The notes under the pieces were generated by a model. The model was not told the origin of the DNA. It worked only from the letters and a program-made list of their open reading frames with translations, and made no database searches. This document shows, one piece after another, positions 27,578-36,628 of a stretch of 64,000 bases of DNA. The DNA comes from Spirosoma linguale DSM 74 (GTDB lineage Bacteria; Bacteroidota; Bacteroidia; Cytophagales; Spirosomataceae). The DNA is taken from NCBI GenBank assembly GCA_000024525.1, contig CP001769.1, positions 5,427,001 to 5,491,000 of the forward strand, written 5' to 3'. A program made the position numbers and the translations under genes. Within the stretch, counting starts at the first letter, position 1, and each line of letters begins with the position of its first letter.

Positions 27578-29149
27578 ATGAACTACCTGAACCGTGGCCT
27601 GCTGACATTCGGGCTAATGAGTGCGGTGCTGGCTGGCCTGACAACAGGAGCACGCGCCAAAACTCCGATTCAACTGGACAGTACAATCGTCAAAAAAGAC
27701 ACTATTGCGCTCGTACCAACGGTGCCCGACAGTTTGTTACGTGGGCGGCTGGCGAAGCTGCAAAAATCTATTCCATTGAATTACCACAAGGCCGTACAGG
27801 CTTATGTGGACTACTTCACGTTCCGCAAAGCCAGCACTACCAAGACAATGCTGGAACGTATGCCCCTTTTCTTTCCGCTCTATGAGCGCGTGCTGGCTCA
27901 GTACGGTCTCCCCGATGAATTCAAATACCTGTCAATTGTCGAGTCGGCGCTGAATCCACGGGCTATTTCGAGAGCAGGTGCCGGGGGCCTCTGGCAGATT
28001 ATGCCCGGCACCGGCCGCGATTTACGGCTGTATCAGGACGATTATGTCGATGAGCGCATGGACCCCGTTAAAGCAACGGAAGCCGCCTGTAAATACCTGC
28101 GCGATCTGTATAATATCTTTGGCGACTGGGAGCTGGCGATGGCCGCCTATAACTGTGGCCCAAATGCGGTCAAACGTGCTATGCGCCGGTCGGGGGGCGA
28201 TTCCTTCTATACAATTTACGATGCACTGCCGAAAGAAACCCGCGGCTATGTACCGCAGTTTGTCGCGTTTACCTACCTGATGAATTACGCCAGTGATCAC
28301 GGTATTGTAGCCGAAAAGTATGAATACCCCATTCCTCACGATACCATTCAGGTGAGTGGCTACTTCAACCTCGAAACGTTTGCCAAACACAGCAGTATGG
28401 CATTGGCCGATCTGCAAAAAATGAATCCGGCCATCACAACAACCATTTTACCGGAATACACAAACCATTACCCGCTCCGGGTGCCTCGGGAACAGTACGG
28501 CTATTTTGCCAGTCGCAGACGAGCCATTCTGGACTCAGCGAGCCGACGCCCAAATGTTATGGAGCATAGTTTGCTGGCAAGTGCTGAAGATGTTCGGTAT
28601 GGCACCGATACAATGGGTGCCTGGAATGAACTAGGCCGAAACCCACTGGCACGTATCAGTCTGGGAGAACCGCTGACAGACCGGGTAAACGATGAGGCAA
28701 GACTCGCGAATGCCGAATCGGCCGATGAGCCCGAAGAAGATATCGAAACGGTGGTGTTGCGTAAGCCTAAAAAGCAAACCTACGTTGTCAGAAAAGGCGA
28801 TAACTTATTGCAAATTGCCAACCGGTACAACGTCGAACTTTACGATCTAAAGCGCTGGAACCATTTACGGTCTACCAGTATCCGGCGGGGACAAAAACTG
28901 GTTATCCTGAAAGAGGTTGCCGAAACCCGTGCTGAGCGACTCGCCGATCAGGGAACCGCTAAAAGCCGTAAAAAAGCTGAAGTACTGGCAAAGTCGAAGC
29001 ATTACAAACCCCGCTACCACCGCGTACAAAGTGGTGATACGCTCTGGAACATCGTTCAGCGGTACGACCTAACCATCGACCAGCTTAAACGAATGAACCA
29101 CATCCGGAGTAATTCATTACGGCCCGGTCAAAAACTGATAGTAGGGTAG
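27578..29149 (+). CDS. membrane-bound lytic murein transglycosylase with LysM repeats (MltD-like)
   Basis: The 523-aa enzyme cleaves peptidoglycan glycan strands in the periplasm. It has a signal peptide (residues 1-26), an SLT domain with catalytic Glu122 in IVESALNP followed by AGAGGLWQIMPGTGR and MAAYNCGPNAV, and two LysM peptidoglycan-binding modules at about 401-444 and 481-523. The order and length fit MltD-type proteins of Bacteroidota. The 92-bp gap from gatA contains only short AT-rich inverted repeats. Confidence 0.92.
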   Translation: MNYLNRGLLTFGLMSAVLAGLTTGARAKTPIQLDSTIVKKDTIALVPTVPDSLLRGRLAKLQKSIPLNYHKAVQAYVDYFTFRKASTTKTMLERMPLFFPLYERVLAQYGLPDEFKYLSIVESALNPRAISRAGAGGLWQIMPGTGRDLRLYQDDYVDERMDPVKATEAACKYLRDLYNIFGDWELAMAAYNCGPNAVKRAMRRSGGDSFYTIYDALPKETRGYVPQFVAFTYLMNYASDHGIVAEKYEYPIPHDTIQVSGYFNLETFAKHSSMALADLQKMNPAITTTILPEYTNHYPLRVPREQYGYFASRRRAILDSASRRPNVMEHSLLASAEDVRYGTDTMGAWNELGRNPLARISLGEPLTDRVNDEARLANAESADEPEEDIETVVLRKPKKQTYVVRKGDNLLQIANRYNVELYDLKRWNHLRSTSIRRGQKLVILKEVAETRAERLADQGTAKSRKKAEVLAKSKHYKPRYHRVQSGDTLWNIVQRYDLTIDQLKRMNHIRSNSLRPGQKLIVG

Positions 29150-29189
29150 GTAACTTAATTCAATTAAACCGTCTAACTCGTTACAGTAC

Positions 29190-29603
29190 ATGACTGATAA
29201 AGCCGCCATGACATCAGACCAGCGATTAGACCAAATTGAGCCTGTTTTAGCCGACGTTGTTCGGACACAGAGTCGTATCATTATTCAAATCGGCAAGATA
29301 GTTGATTACGTAACTGACACCCGAGAACAGGTAGAAGTTGTAATTCAGCGTCTCAACCGATTAGAACTAAAAGTTGACCGGTTGGAAGAAAGAACCAACC
29401 AAATTGCCGACGACGTAGCCACCCTAAAAACGGATGTTGCCACACTGAAAACAGATGTTGCTGACCTGAAAACGGATGTTGCCACACTGAAAACAGATGT
29501 TGCTGATTTGAAAGAAGGTCAGGCACGTTTAGAAACGCAACAAAATAAGATTCAACAAGATGTGACTGCAATCTTCCAGCTTCTACAGGAACGCTTGAAA
29601 TAG
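29190..29603 (+). CDS. coiled-coil protein with tandem heptads
   Basis: The 137-aa product has no signal peptide or membrane helix and is predicted to be one long helix. Residues 75-109 are five exact-length heptads of the type DVATLKT/DVADLKT, preceded by KVDRLEERTNQIAD. Such proteins often pair as coiled coils, but no function can be given. It lies between the transglycosylase and ruvA and ends at a strong terminator. A second ATG at residue 7 is an alternative start. Confidence 0.75.
   Translation: MTDKAAMTSDQRLDQIEPVLADVVRTQSRIIIQIGKIVDYVTDTREQVEVVIQRLNRLELKVDRLEERTNQIADDVATLKTDVATLKTDVADLKTDVATLKTDVADLKEGQARLETQQNKIQQDVTAIFQLLQERLK
29412..29516 (+). repeat. five 21-bp in-frame tandem repeats
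   Basis: Five units with a 21-bp period (e.g. GATGTTGCCACACTGAAAAC plus A) encode the heptads DVATLKT and DVADLKT. Units 2 to 4 are nearly identical at the DNA level, so recent unit gain or loss is likely. Confidence 0.85.
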
Positions 29604-29621
29604 CCTCACTAGAACCGAACT

Positions 29622-29657
29622 AACCCACGACCTTTTACCCGGAAAGTCGTGGGTTTT
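29622..29657 (+). terminator. terminator after the coiled-coil gene
   Basis: AACCCACGAC/GTCGTGGGTT stem with further A/T pairing near the loop and a TTTTT run, 18 bp after the stop codon and 54 bp before ruvA. Confidence 0.85.
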
Positions 29658-29711
29658 TCGTATCTTTACTTTACGATAACTACCTTAAAAACAAGCTTTT
29701 CCAGCTCACGA

Positions 29712-30308
29712 ATGATTGCTTATTTAGACGGAACTCTGTCCCATAAAGAAGCTACCCATGTCATCATCGACGTACATGGAGTCGGCTATTCAGTACATAT
29801 ATCACTTCAGACATACGCGGTACTGCCCGGTGGTGGCGACCGAATTAAATTGTTTATCCACCATCTCTTTCGGGAAGACTCTCAGTCACTCTATGGGTTC
29901 GCCAATGCTGATGAAAAGAGCCTGTTTCTGGATTTGATCGGTGTATCAGGCGTTGGCCCAAACACCGCTCTCGGTATGCTGTCGGCTATGCAGCCGGGCG
30001 ATTTACGACTGGCAATTCTCGGCGAAAACGTTCGGGCTGTACAGGCCATCAAGGGCATTGGTGCTAAAACAGCCCAGCGTATTATTCTGGAACTACGCGA
30101 TAAAATGAAACGGGCCGGTGTTGTACCGGATGGTCCATCGTATCGTCAGCAAGCGGCTGCGAACCCCGTTCGGGAAGAATCACTGGCCGCCCTGGTCGCC
30201 TTGGGTTTCCCTAAACCAACGGCGGAGAAAAGTGTTGATGATGCGTTGAAAGCCGATCCGGCGCTAAGCGTGGAAGACGTTATTCGACGGGCATTGCGTC
30301 AGCCTTAA
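29712..30308 (+). CDS. ruvA: Holliday junction DNA helicase subunit RuvA
   Basis: RuvA binds four-way DNA junctions and loads RuvB for branch migration. From ATG 29712 the product is 198 aa and begins MIAYLDGTLSHKEATHVIID, the normal RuvA start; an upstream extension to 29649 would cross the terminator. Domain II contains LIGVSGVGPNTALGMLS and IKGIGAKTAQRIILELRDK, the two helix-hairpin-helix motifs. Domain III (about 150-198) ends with VEDVIRRALRQ. ruvB and ruvC are not in the window. Confidence 0.95.
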   Translation: MIAYLDGTLSHKEATHVIIDVHGVGYSVHISLQTYAVLPGGGDRIKLFIHHLFREDSQSLYGFANADEKSLFLDLIGVSGVGPNTALGMLSAMQPGDLRLAILGENVRAVQAIKGIGAKTAQRIILELRDKMKRAGVVPDGPSYRQQAAANPVREESLAALVALGFPKPTAEKSVDDALKADPALSVEDVIRRALRQP

Positions 30309-30330
30309 ACGTATAGGTATAAGTATATAA

Positions 30331-30366
30331 AAAGCGGAGGACGGCATTGCTGCTTTCCTCCGCTTT
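30331..30366 (+). terminator. terminator after ruvA
   Basis: AAAGCGGAGGA/TCCTCCGCTTT with a 14-nt loop, 23 bp after the stop codon. It is followed by ATTG rather than a long T-run. Confidence 0.75.
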
Positions 30367-30417
30367 ATTGTGTAAGTGAATGGGTAAATGAGTTTTGTAC
30401 TTTTTAATAAAAGGGCC

Positions 30418-30738
30418 TTAGTTTACACCGGCAGCCTGCTTTTGCTTTTCTTTCGCAACGGCTTTCAATTCCTTCGCTTCTCCTTTCATCACTTTCTTCT
30501 CAGCCTTTTCCATTTTTCTGTCGGCTTTGGCCATCCGGGTTTTAGGATCCGAAATACCTTTGACTTCCAGCCCTTTATGGGTTCTGGCTTCCATTTTGTA
30601 TTCTTGCGCTTTAGCCACTTTCTTTTCAGCCTTCATTTCTTTTTTGGCAGCTTTTCCTTCCTGAACGGCCTGGGCATTGGTGGGTTGAGCTATTGCCAGC
30701 AGGGCGCAGGCAGCGGTAGCGATGATCAGTTTTTTCAT
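30418..30738 (-). CDS. small secreted lysine-rich protein
   Basis: The 106-aa product has a signal peptide (MKKLIIATAACALLAIAQPT.. ending NAQA) and a mature part very rich in Lys, Ala and Glu, including KAAKKEMKAEKKVAKAQ. ATG 30738 is chosen because it begins the signal peptide; an upstream extension lacks one. No family is recognised. It may be a highly charged, largely helical periplasmic protein. Confidence 0.7.
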   Translation of the reverse strand: MKKLIIATAACALLAIAQPTNAQAVQEGKAAKKEMKAEKKVAKAQEYKMEARTHKGLEVKGISDPKTRMAKADRKMEKAEKKVMKGEAKELKAVAKEKQKQAAGVN

Positions 30739-30923
30739 AACGTTTACTGTTTGTGTAGTAAGATAACGAACCAAAAAGCAGTTCTGTAATCTCAAACCAG
30801 CACTACACAAATATGTTCATTGACAAAATAAATAAGTATTTATCCTATAAAAACTATAGAAAATAAGCATAAATCAATAAGTACTTGACATACAGAACTT
30901 AATTAACAAAAAACGGCAATAAA

Positions 30924-30954
30924 AAAAGCCCGGCTATTTAGTAACCGGGCTTTT
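30924..30954 (-). terminator. terminator of the S9 peptidase gene
   Basis: AAAAGCCCGG/CCGGGCTTTT with an 11-nt loop and T-runs on either strand, 16 bp after the peptidase stop codon. Confidence 0.9.
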
Positions 30955-30969
30955 CATTTTAATCCTATC

Positions 30970-33189
30970 TTAATTTAGAGGACTCCCCTTCAAATTCGTT
31001 TCGAGGTAGGTCGTGTATTGCTGATAGAGTAACAATTGTGTACCCGAACTATAGGCAACACCATGCGCTCCGGGTGGATAAATACGCAGATCGGCATCTT
31101 TTCCGGCGTCTTCAAGAGCGTTCATCAGTTGAAAAGTATTCCGAACGTGTACGTTCTCGTCCATTGTCGAGTGAGCAATGAACATTTTTCCGGCCAGATT
31201 TTTGGCGTAGGACGTCACGGCACTGGCTTTGTACTGGGCCTCATTTTCGGGAATAAGGCCCATGTATCGTTCCGTATAAATGGAATCGTAGAGCCGCCAG
31301 TCGGTTACGGGTGCGCCTACCAGCGAGACTTTAAATACACCGGGATGGGTCAGCATCGTGTAGCTACTCATATAACCACCGTAACTATGTCCGCGAATCG
31401 CCATTCGGTTTCCATCTACCCAGGGCTGTTTGGCCAGATAAGCAGCTGCTTCGGCAAAGTCAAGGCTCTCGTATTTGCCCAGCTTTTCGTAAACAACCTT
31501 CTCGAAGTCGCGGCCGTAGCCACCACTGCCCCGGTTATTGACACCCACCACAATGTAACCCGTTTGCGCCAGCCACTGATGCCAGCCCGTTGTGGCAAAC
31601 TCATTATACACCGACTGCGCGCCCGGTCCACCGTAGATGTCCATCACCACAGGGTACTTTTTATTGGGGTCGAAATCAATCGGCTTGATAATGGAAATAT
31701 CAATCTGCTGCCCGTCGGTTGTGGTGAAATGAGTCAGCTCCTTGGGTGAATAACCATGACTGGCCACATAATCCGACACTTTTTTATTCGTTTCCAGTGC
31801 TTTGATCAACTGGCCTTTGGTGTCGCGTAGTTCGACCTGCGTTGGCGTTGATATATTCGAATAGCGATCAATGAAATACTGGCCGTTGGGAGAGAAATTG
31901 ACTGCGTGCTTACCCGGTACGGTCGTCAGCCGACGCTTATTTTTACCATCCACATCGATGACAAACAACTGCCGCTCCAGGGGCGATGCTTCAGTAGAGG
32001 TGAAATAAACTTTCTTCGTTTTAGGGTCGATGTGGTGTACGTAGCTCACCTCCCACTTGCCGCTGGTGACGGCGTTAAGCAGTTTGCCGGTATAATCGTA
32101 GCGGTACAGATGCGCGAACCCATCCCGATCCGATACCCAGTAGAACTCCCGAACACCCGCCGGGAAATAAATCAGATGATTGATCCCGGCAAAGAAGTCG
32201 AATACGTCGACCCAGGTGGTGGATTTCTCCTCCATGATCTGTTGGGCGTCTCCTGTACGGGCGTTGGCCATGAACAGACGAAGGTGATTCTGCTTCCGGT
32301 TCAGGTGCATGAGCGCCAGTTGCCCCTCCTGGGAGGTCCAGTAAATGCGGGGAATGTAGCCGTCTCCCAAATCCACCTTCATCCACTGTTTAGCCTTATT
32401 GGCTATTTCAATCACGCCAATCCGAACGGTCGGGTTTTTATCGCCCACGCGGGGGTACGGCAACGAATCGAACTTCTCGTCGAAACCTTTGTAATCGGTC
32501 AGCTTATAAATAGGAACCTCCCGCTCGTCAGACTGCCAGAAAGCGATGAACTTGCTATCCGGCGACCAGTCCCAGGCCTGCGCCAGACCGAACTCTTCTT
32601 CATACGCCCAGCCGAAACGCCCGTTGTAGAAAGCCGCTTTGGCATCGTCCGTCAACTGCGTTTCTTTCTGGGTGGCAAAGTTAAATACGAACAGGTTGCC
32701 GCCCCGTTCGTACCCTACTTTACTTCCATCGGGTGCGAGTTCGGCAGTTTGCGCGTCTTTGGCCACGAGCTTCAGGCTCTTGTCGGCCACGGCATACACG
32801 TAATAGTCGGAAATACCCGACCGCCGATATACTGGCCGAAAGTTCGATTGAAAGAGGATGTTCTTCGAATCCTTCGACCACTGGAATGAGCCATAGGTAA
32901 AGGCTTTATCGGTGCCGGGAAACTTCAGTTGGCTACCGTCAAAGACGACCTCTTCTTTCTGGTCTTTTGGCGAAAGCGTCTTGATATTTTGCCCGTCGAT
33001 AAAGGAAAACTTAGTACCCCCTTCGATCCAGTTAACGGAGCGCGGCCCCGACGAGCCATTGAGTTGTCCACCTGAAAAAATAGCTTGCTGAAGCGAAGCA
33101 TATGGTTGTCGGCCCGACTGTGCAGTTGCCAGATGCGTAAGCAGGACAGCCGCCCCAAGCAGCCATCCAGATAGTTTGCGATTACTCAT
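30970..33189 (-). CDS. S9 family peptidase (dipeptidyl peptidase IV-like)
   Basis: This exported serine peptidase removes dipeptides from peptide N-termini in the periplasm. From ATG 33189 it is 739 aa with a signal peptide ending LATAQS. An N-terminal beta-propeller (about 40-480) contains FGWAYEEEFGLAQAWDWSPD, with the Glu pair that holds the substrate N-terminus. The hydrolase domain has GHSYGGYM (Ser602), the acid in HSTMDENVH (Asp677) and PPGAHG (His709). A start at 33210 is unlikely because the predicted transcript begins there. Confidence 0.93.
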   Translation of the reverse strand: MSNRKLSGWLLGAAVLLTHLATAQSGRQPYASLQQAIFSGGQLNGSSGPRSVNWIEGGTKFSFIDGQNIKTLSPKDQKEEVVFDGSQLKFPGTDKAFTYGSFQWSKDSKNILFQSNFRPVYRRSGISDYYVYAVADKSLKLVAKDAQTAELAPDGSKVGYERGGNLFVFNFATQKETQLTDDAKAAFYNGRFGWAYEEEFGLAQAWDWSPDSKFIAFWQSDEREVPIYKLTDYKGFDEKFDSLPYPRVGDKNPTVRIGVIEIANKAKQWMKVDLGDGYIPRIYWTSQEGQLALMHLNRKQNHLRLFMANARTGDAQQIMEEKSTTWVDVFDFFAGINHLIYFPAGVREFYWVSDRDGFAHLYRYDYTGKLLNAVTSGKWEVSYVHHIDPKTKKVYFTSTEASPLERQLFVIDVDGKNKRRLTTVPGKHAVNFSPNGQYFIDRYSNISTPTQVELRDTKGQLIKALETNKKVSDYVASHGYSPKELTHFTTTDGQQIDISIIKPIDFDPNKKYPVVMDIYGGPGAQSVYNEFATTGWHQWLAQTGYIVVGVNNRGSGGYGRDFEKVVYEKLGKYESLDFAEAAAYLAKQPWVDGNRMAIRGHSYGGYMSSYTMLTHPGVFKVSLVGAPVTDWRLYDSIYTERYMGLIPENEAQYKASAVTSYAKNLAGKMFIAHSTMDENVHVRNTFQLMNALEDAGKDADLRIYPPGAHGVAYSSGTQLLLYQQYTTYLETNLKGSPLN

Positions 33190-33215
33190 GAAGTATATAG
33201 AACTTATCAAAGAGT

Positions 33216-33223
33216 CAAAGCTA
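33216..33223 (-). promoter_or_regulatory. -7 promoter element for the S9 peptidase
   Basis: TAGCTTTG on the minus strand matches TAnnTTTG, 26 bp before ATG 33189. It supports that start codon. The -33 part is not clear. Confidence 0.45.
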
Positions 33224-33344
33224 CTAAAAATTAGAACTCTATTCTGAAAGGACTACCACTCATCCTAAAACGTTTCATGAACTCATTTTCTAAGTATATT
33301 TCGCTTTGCAAAACACCAATTCAATTCATTTATCAACTTCTTCT

Positions 33345-36300
33345 ATGACAAACAGATACTATTTTGTTGGCCGAAACATGCATTGCTTATGGATGCTTGG
33401 GCTAATCCTGCTGCTTTGCACGAATGTGTTTGCGCAAAGCACTCGCTATACATTGAAAGGACGGGTTACCGATCCTGAAAAAATGGGGCTTCCCGGAACC
33501 ACCGTTGTGCTTGTTGGTACCACCGTTGGTACGACCACCGATGCTGAAGGGAACTACACACTCCCCGTTACGCTGAAACCTGGTCCCGTTACCGTTGCCT
33601 TTACGTCGATCGGTTATGAAACCCTACGCCAGGACGTAACGCTGGGCAATGCCGATGAAGTAACCGTGAACGCGCAACTCGTGGCGGCTGCGACAAATCT
33701 CGATGAAGTGGTGGTCACAGGCTCTACGCTATCGGCTCCCAAACGGGAGTTAGGCAATGCCATCAGCACCATCAAAGCGGCCGATTTAACCCAAAGCGGC
33801 TCGGGCAACCTGATCAACTCCTTACAAGGCAAAGTACCGGGCGCGCAAATCACGCAGAACTCCGGCGACCCGGCCGGTGGTATCAGCATTCGTCTGCGGG
33901 GTATCAAGTCGCTGGTTGGCTCGTCGGACCCGCTCTATGTTGTGGACGGGGTTATTGTAAGCAACGCCAGTACCAACGTCTCGCAACTGGCGCTGGCTAA
34001 CGATGTTGGTAACGCCAACGTCGGCCAGAACCGTCTGTCGGATATTAACCCAGACGATATTGCCACCATCAATGTCGTGAACGGGGCGGCTGCGGCTGCT
34101 CAATATGGTTCACGAGCGGCCAATGGAGTAGTGATTATTACCACCAAGCGCGGCCAGAGTGGCAAGGCGCAGGTCAACTTTACCACGTCGTTCAACATCA
34201 ACGAACTGCGAAAAGGCGTACCCGTCAATACCTATGGCAAGCAGTTCGGCTTTGCCTCGCTTCGGCTATATCCCATCGGGGTTATTTCGGCGGCTCAGGT
34301 AGCGGCTAATCCGGGTACAACCACGACCAGCATTTACCGCGACGGGACGAACTCCCTGCTGGCAACCAACCTCGTGGATGTACAGCGGTATAATTACTTC
34401 GATCAAATCTTCCGGACGGGCTACGGCACCGACAATAATCTGTCTATTTCGGGTGGTCGCGACAACACCCAGTATTATGTGTCGTTCGGCTACCTCAAAA
34501 ATGAGGGCATTATCAAAGGCACAGACTTTACCCGCTACAACCTCCGCGCCCGCGTAGACCAGCGACTGGCCAACTGGGCCAAGATTTCGGTGGGTATCAG
34601 CTACTCGAATAGCCTTTCCAATGAGAAGGCGAATGGCAACGTGTTCTACAGCCCGATCAACTCGGTCAACATCACGAACAACATCTACGACATCACCAAA
34701 CGCGATGCCGCCGGAAACTTGCAGGCTGTGGAGCCATCCCGCGTAAACCCACTCTCGACCATCGAAGACATGAAGTTTTCGCAGTCGGTGAGCCGGACGA
34801 TCAACAGCCTTCAACTGAACCTGACGCCACTGAAAGGTCTGACCGTTGATTATATCGTAGGTGTCGATGCCTATTCACAGTTCGGTAAAAACTATATTCG
34901 GCCTTACCCTTACCAGTCTGTTGCCCAGTTACCAGCCGCTCGTTATCCGTTTGGTTTTGCCGCCACAGCCACTAATCAGGTGCTGCAATTCAACAATGAC
35001 CTGAACGCGCAGTATGAAAACCAGTTTAGTGAGAAGTTTAAGCTGAACGCGGCCATCGGCTACAGCTATCAATATTATCAGGCTGATTACTCGATCAATA
35101 GCGGCCAGAACCTGTCGCCGTTTATCGAGACGGTTAGCGGAGCCAGCAACACGACCTACTCCGTTCGCTATGACCTGGACCGTTTCAGCCTGAGCGGTCT
35201 GTTTGCGCAGGCCACGCTCGGCTATAAAAATCTGGCATTCATTACCGGGGCCGTCCGTCGCGATCAGTCGTCGAAATTCTCACCAACGCAGACCAACCAG
35301 TATTACCCCAAAGTAAGCGGTTCGTTCATTGTGTCGGACCTTGATTTCTGGAAAAACCTGTCGTTCAGCAACGCTTTCAACAGCCTGAAACTCCGGACCA
35401 GCTATGGCGAAGCCGGTAACCTGTCGGGTATTGGTTCGTATGCCCGTTTTTACCAGTTTAGCCCGGTGGGTTTCCTGGGTAAAAACACGGTGGTACCCGG
35501 TACGCAACTGGCCAACCCCGACGTGCAACCCGAACGTATGGCTGAACTGGAGGGCGGTGTTGATTTGGCCTTCCTGAACGGCCGGATTGGCCTGGGTGTA
35601 ACGGCCTACAACCAGAAGATCACAAACCTGGTCGTGAACCGGACGCTGGCCCCCACATCGGGCGGTACGAGCATTGTGAATAACGTTGGTTCGATGGAAA
35701 ACAAAGGGTTCGAGATTGTGCTGGACGCTACGCCCATCAAAACCAAAGACCTGAACTGGGATGTAACGTTCATTTACAACCACAACCGAAACAAAGTCCT
35801 TGATCTGGGCGGTCTGCCGATCATTAACCCCGATGCCTCGTCAGCGTCTGGAACGCCGGTCAACTTAATCGTTGGCCAACCAGTGGGTGTGTTCTACGGC
35901 ACAGGCTATGCCCGTAATCCGGATGGTTCATTGCTGTTGTCGCCGTCGGGTTTCCCGCAGTCGGAGCGGGCGACTGGGCAAGCCAATGGCGCTGTCGATT
36001 ATGTACCGGCTCGTAATTCAGACGGTACGCTGGACGTTACCAAACCCCTGGCCAACGTGATCATTGGCAATCCGAACCCAAAATGGACGGGTTCCTTCAG
36101 CACCAATCTGTCGTACAAAAAACTGAACCTGCATGTCTTGCTGGACATGGTTCAGGGCTCGGATGTGTTCAACGCGGACAAGCGGACGCGTCAGGGTGTA
36201 GGTCTTGGCGACTATGCCGAACAGGAGTTACGGGGAACGCTGAAGCGGGGTTATATCTTCGGCATTTACAACACGCAGGAGTTCCGGGTCGATCCGGGTT

Positions 36301-36533
36301 CGTACACCAAACTGCGCGAGGTGTCGCTCAGCTATACGCTGCCAACTTTTATCAAGTCGATCAGCCGGTTAACTATTTCGGCGGTGGGCCGCAACCTGTA
36401 TTCGTGGGATAAGTACACCGGCTTCGATCCGGAAACCAACGCGGGTGGCAACAATGACCTGCTGCGCGGCATCGACTTCGGAAACGTCCCCATTCCCCGT
36501 ACGTACCAATTCAAACTGTCAGCGACATTCTAA
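33345..36533 (+). CDS. SusC/RagA family TonB-dependent outer-membrane transporter
   Basis: The product imports a ligand, usually an oligosaccharide or peptide, through the outer membrane using TonB energy. From ATG 33345 it is 1062 aa. Order: signal peptide (GLILLLCTNVFAQ), carboxypeptidase-like regulatory domain (LKGRVTDPEKMGLPGTTVVL), TonB box region DEVVVTG, plug domain with RGIKSLVGSSDPLYVVDGV, and a large beta-barrel ending FKLSATF. A TTG start at 33306 would add 13 residues without a role. The SusD partner follows 95 bp downstream. No glycan hydrolase is in the same operon, so the substrate is unknown. Confidence 0.94.
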   Translation: MTNRYYFVGRNMHCLWMLGLILLLCTNVFAQSTRYTLKGRVTDPEKMGLPGTTVVLVGTTVGTTTDAEGNYTLPVTLKPGPVTVAFTSIGYETLRQDVTLGNADEVTVNAQLVAAATNLDEVVVTGSTLSAPKRELGNAISTIKAADLTQSGSGNLINSLQGKVPGAQITQNSGDPAGGISIRLRGIKSLVGSSDPLYVVDGVIVSNASTNVSQLALANDVGNANVGQNRLSDINPDDIATINVVNGAAAAAQYGSRAANGVVIITTKRGQSGKAQVNFTTSFNINELRKGVPVNTYGKQFGFASLRLYPIGVISAAQVAANPGTTTTSIYRDGTNSLLATNLVDVQRYNYFDQIFRTGYGTDNNLSISGGRDNTQYYVSFGYLKNEGIIKGTDFTRYNLRARVDQRLANWAKISVGISYSNSLSNEKANGNVFYSPINSVNITNNIYDITKRDAAGNLQAVEPSRVNPLSTIEDMKFSQSVSRTINSLQLNLTPLKGLTVDYIVGVDAYSQFGKNYIRPYPYQSVAQLPAARYPFGFAATATNQVLQFNNDLNAQYENQFSEKFKLNAAIGYSYQYYQADYSINSGQNLSPFIETVSGASNTTYSVRYDLDRFSLSGLFAQATLGYKNLAFITGAVRRDQSSKFSPTQTNQYYPKVSGSFIVSDLDFWKNLSFSNAFNSLKLRTSYGEAGNLSGIGSYARFYQFSPVGFLGKNTVVPGTQLANPDVQPERMAELEGGVDLAFLNGRIGLGVTAYNQKITNLVVNRTLAPTSGGTSIVNNVGSMENKGFEIVLDATPIKTKDLNWDVTFIYNHNRNKVLDLGGLPIINPDASSASGTPVNLIVGQPVGVFYGTGYARNPDGSLLLSPSGFPQSERATGQANGAVDYVPARNSDGTLDVTKPLANVIIGNPNPKWTGSFSTNLSYKKLNLHVLLDMVQGSDVFNADKRTRQGVGLGDYAEQELRGTLKRGYIFGIYNTQEFRVDPGSYTKLREVSLSYTLPTFIKSISRLTISAVGRNLYSWDKYTGFDPETNAGGNNDLLRGIDFGNVPIPRTYQFKLSATF

Positions 36534-36628
36534 TTCAGTTGATCAGTTAGTGCGTGTAATGAGTTAGTAAGTTGCTTTCATCTTACGCTTGTGCCTCGCC
36601 GACTTATCCTTTATAAGCCTTTATATCT

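Noticed and set aside
29412..29516. Possible CRISPR array
   Set aside because: The repeats are contiguous 21-bp coding units without spacers.
31036..32889. Plus-strand frames opposite the S9 peptidase
   Set aside because: They are shadows of a well-supported gene with intact catalytic residues.
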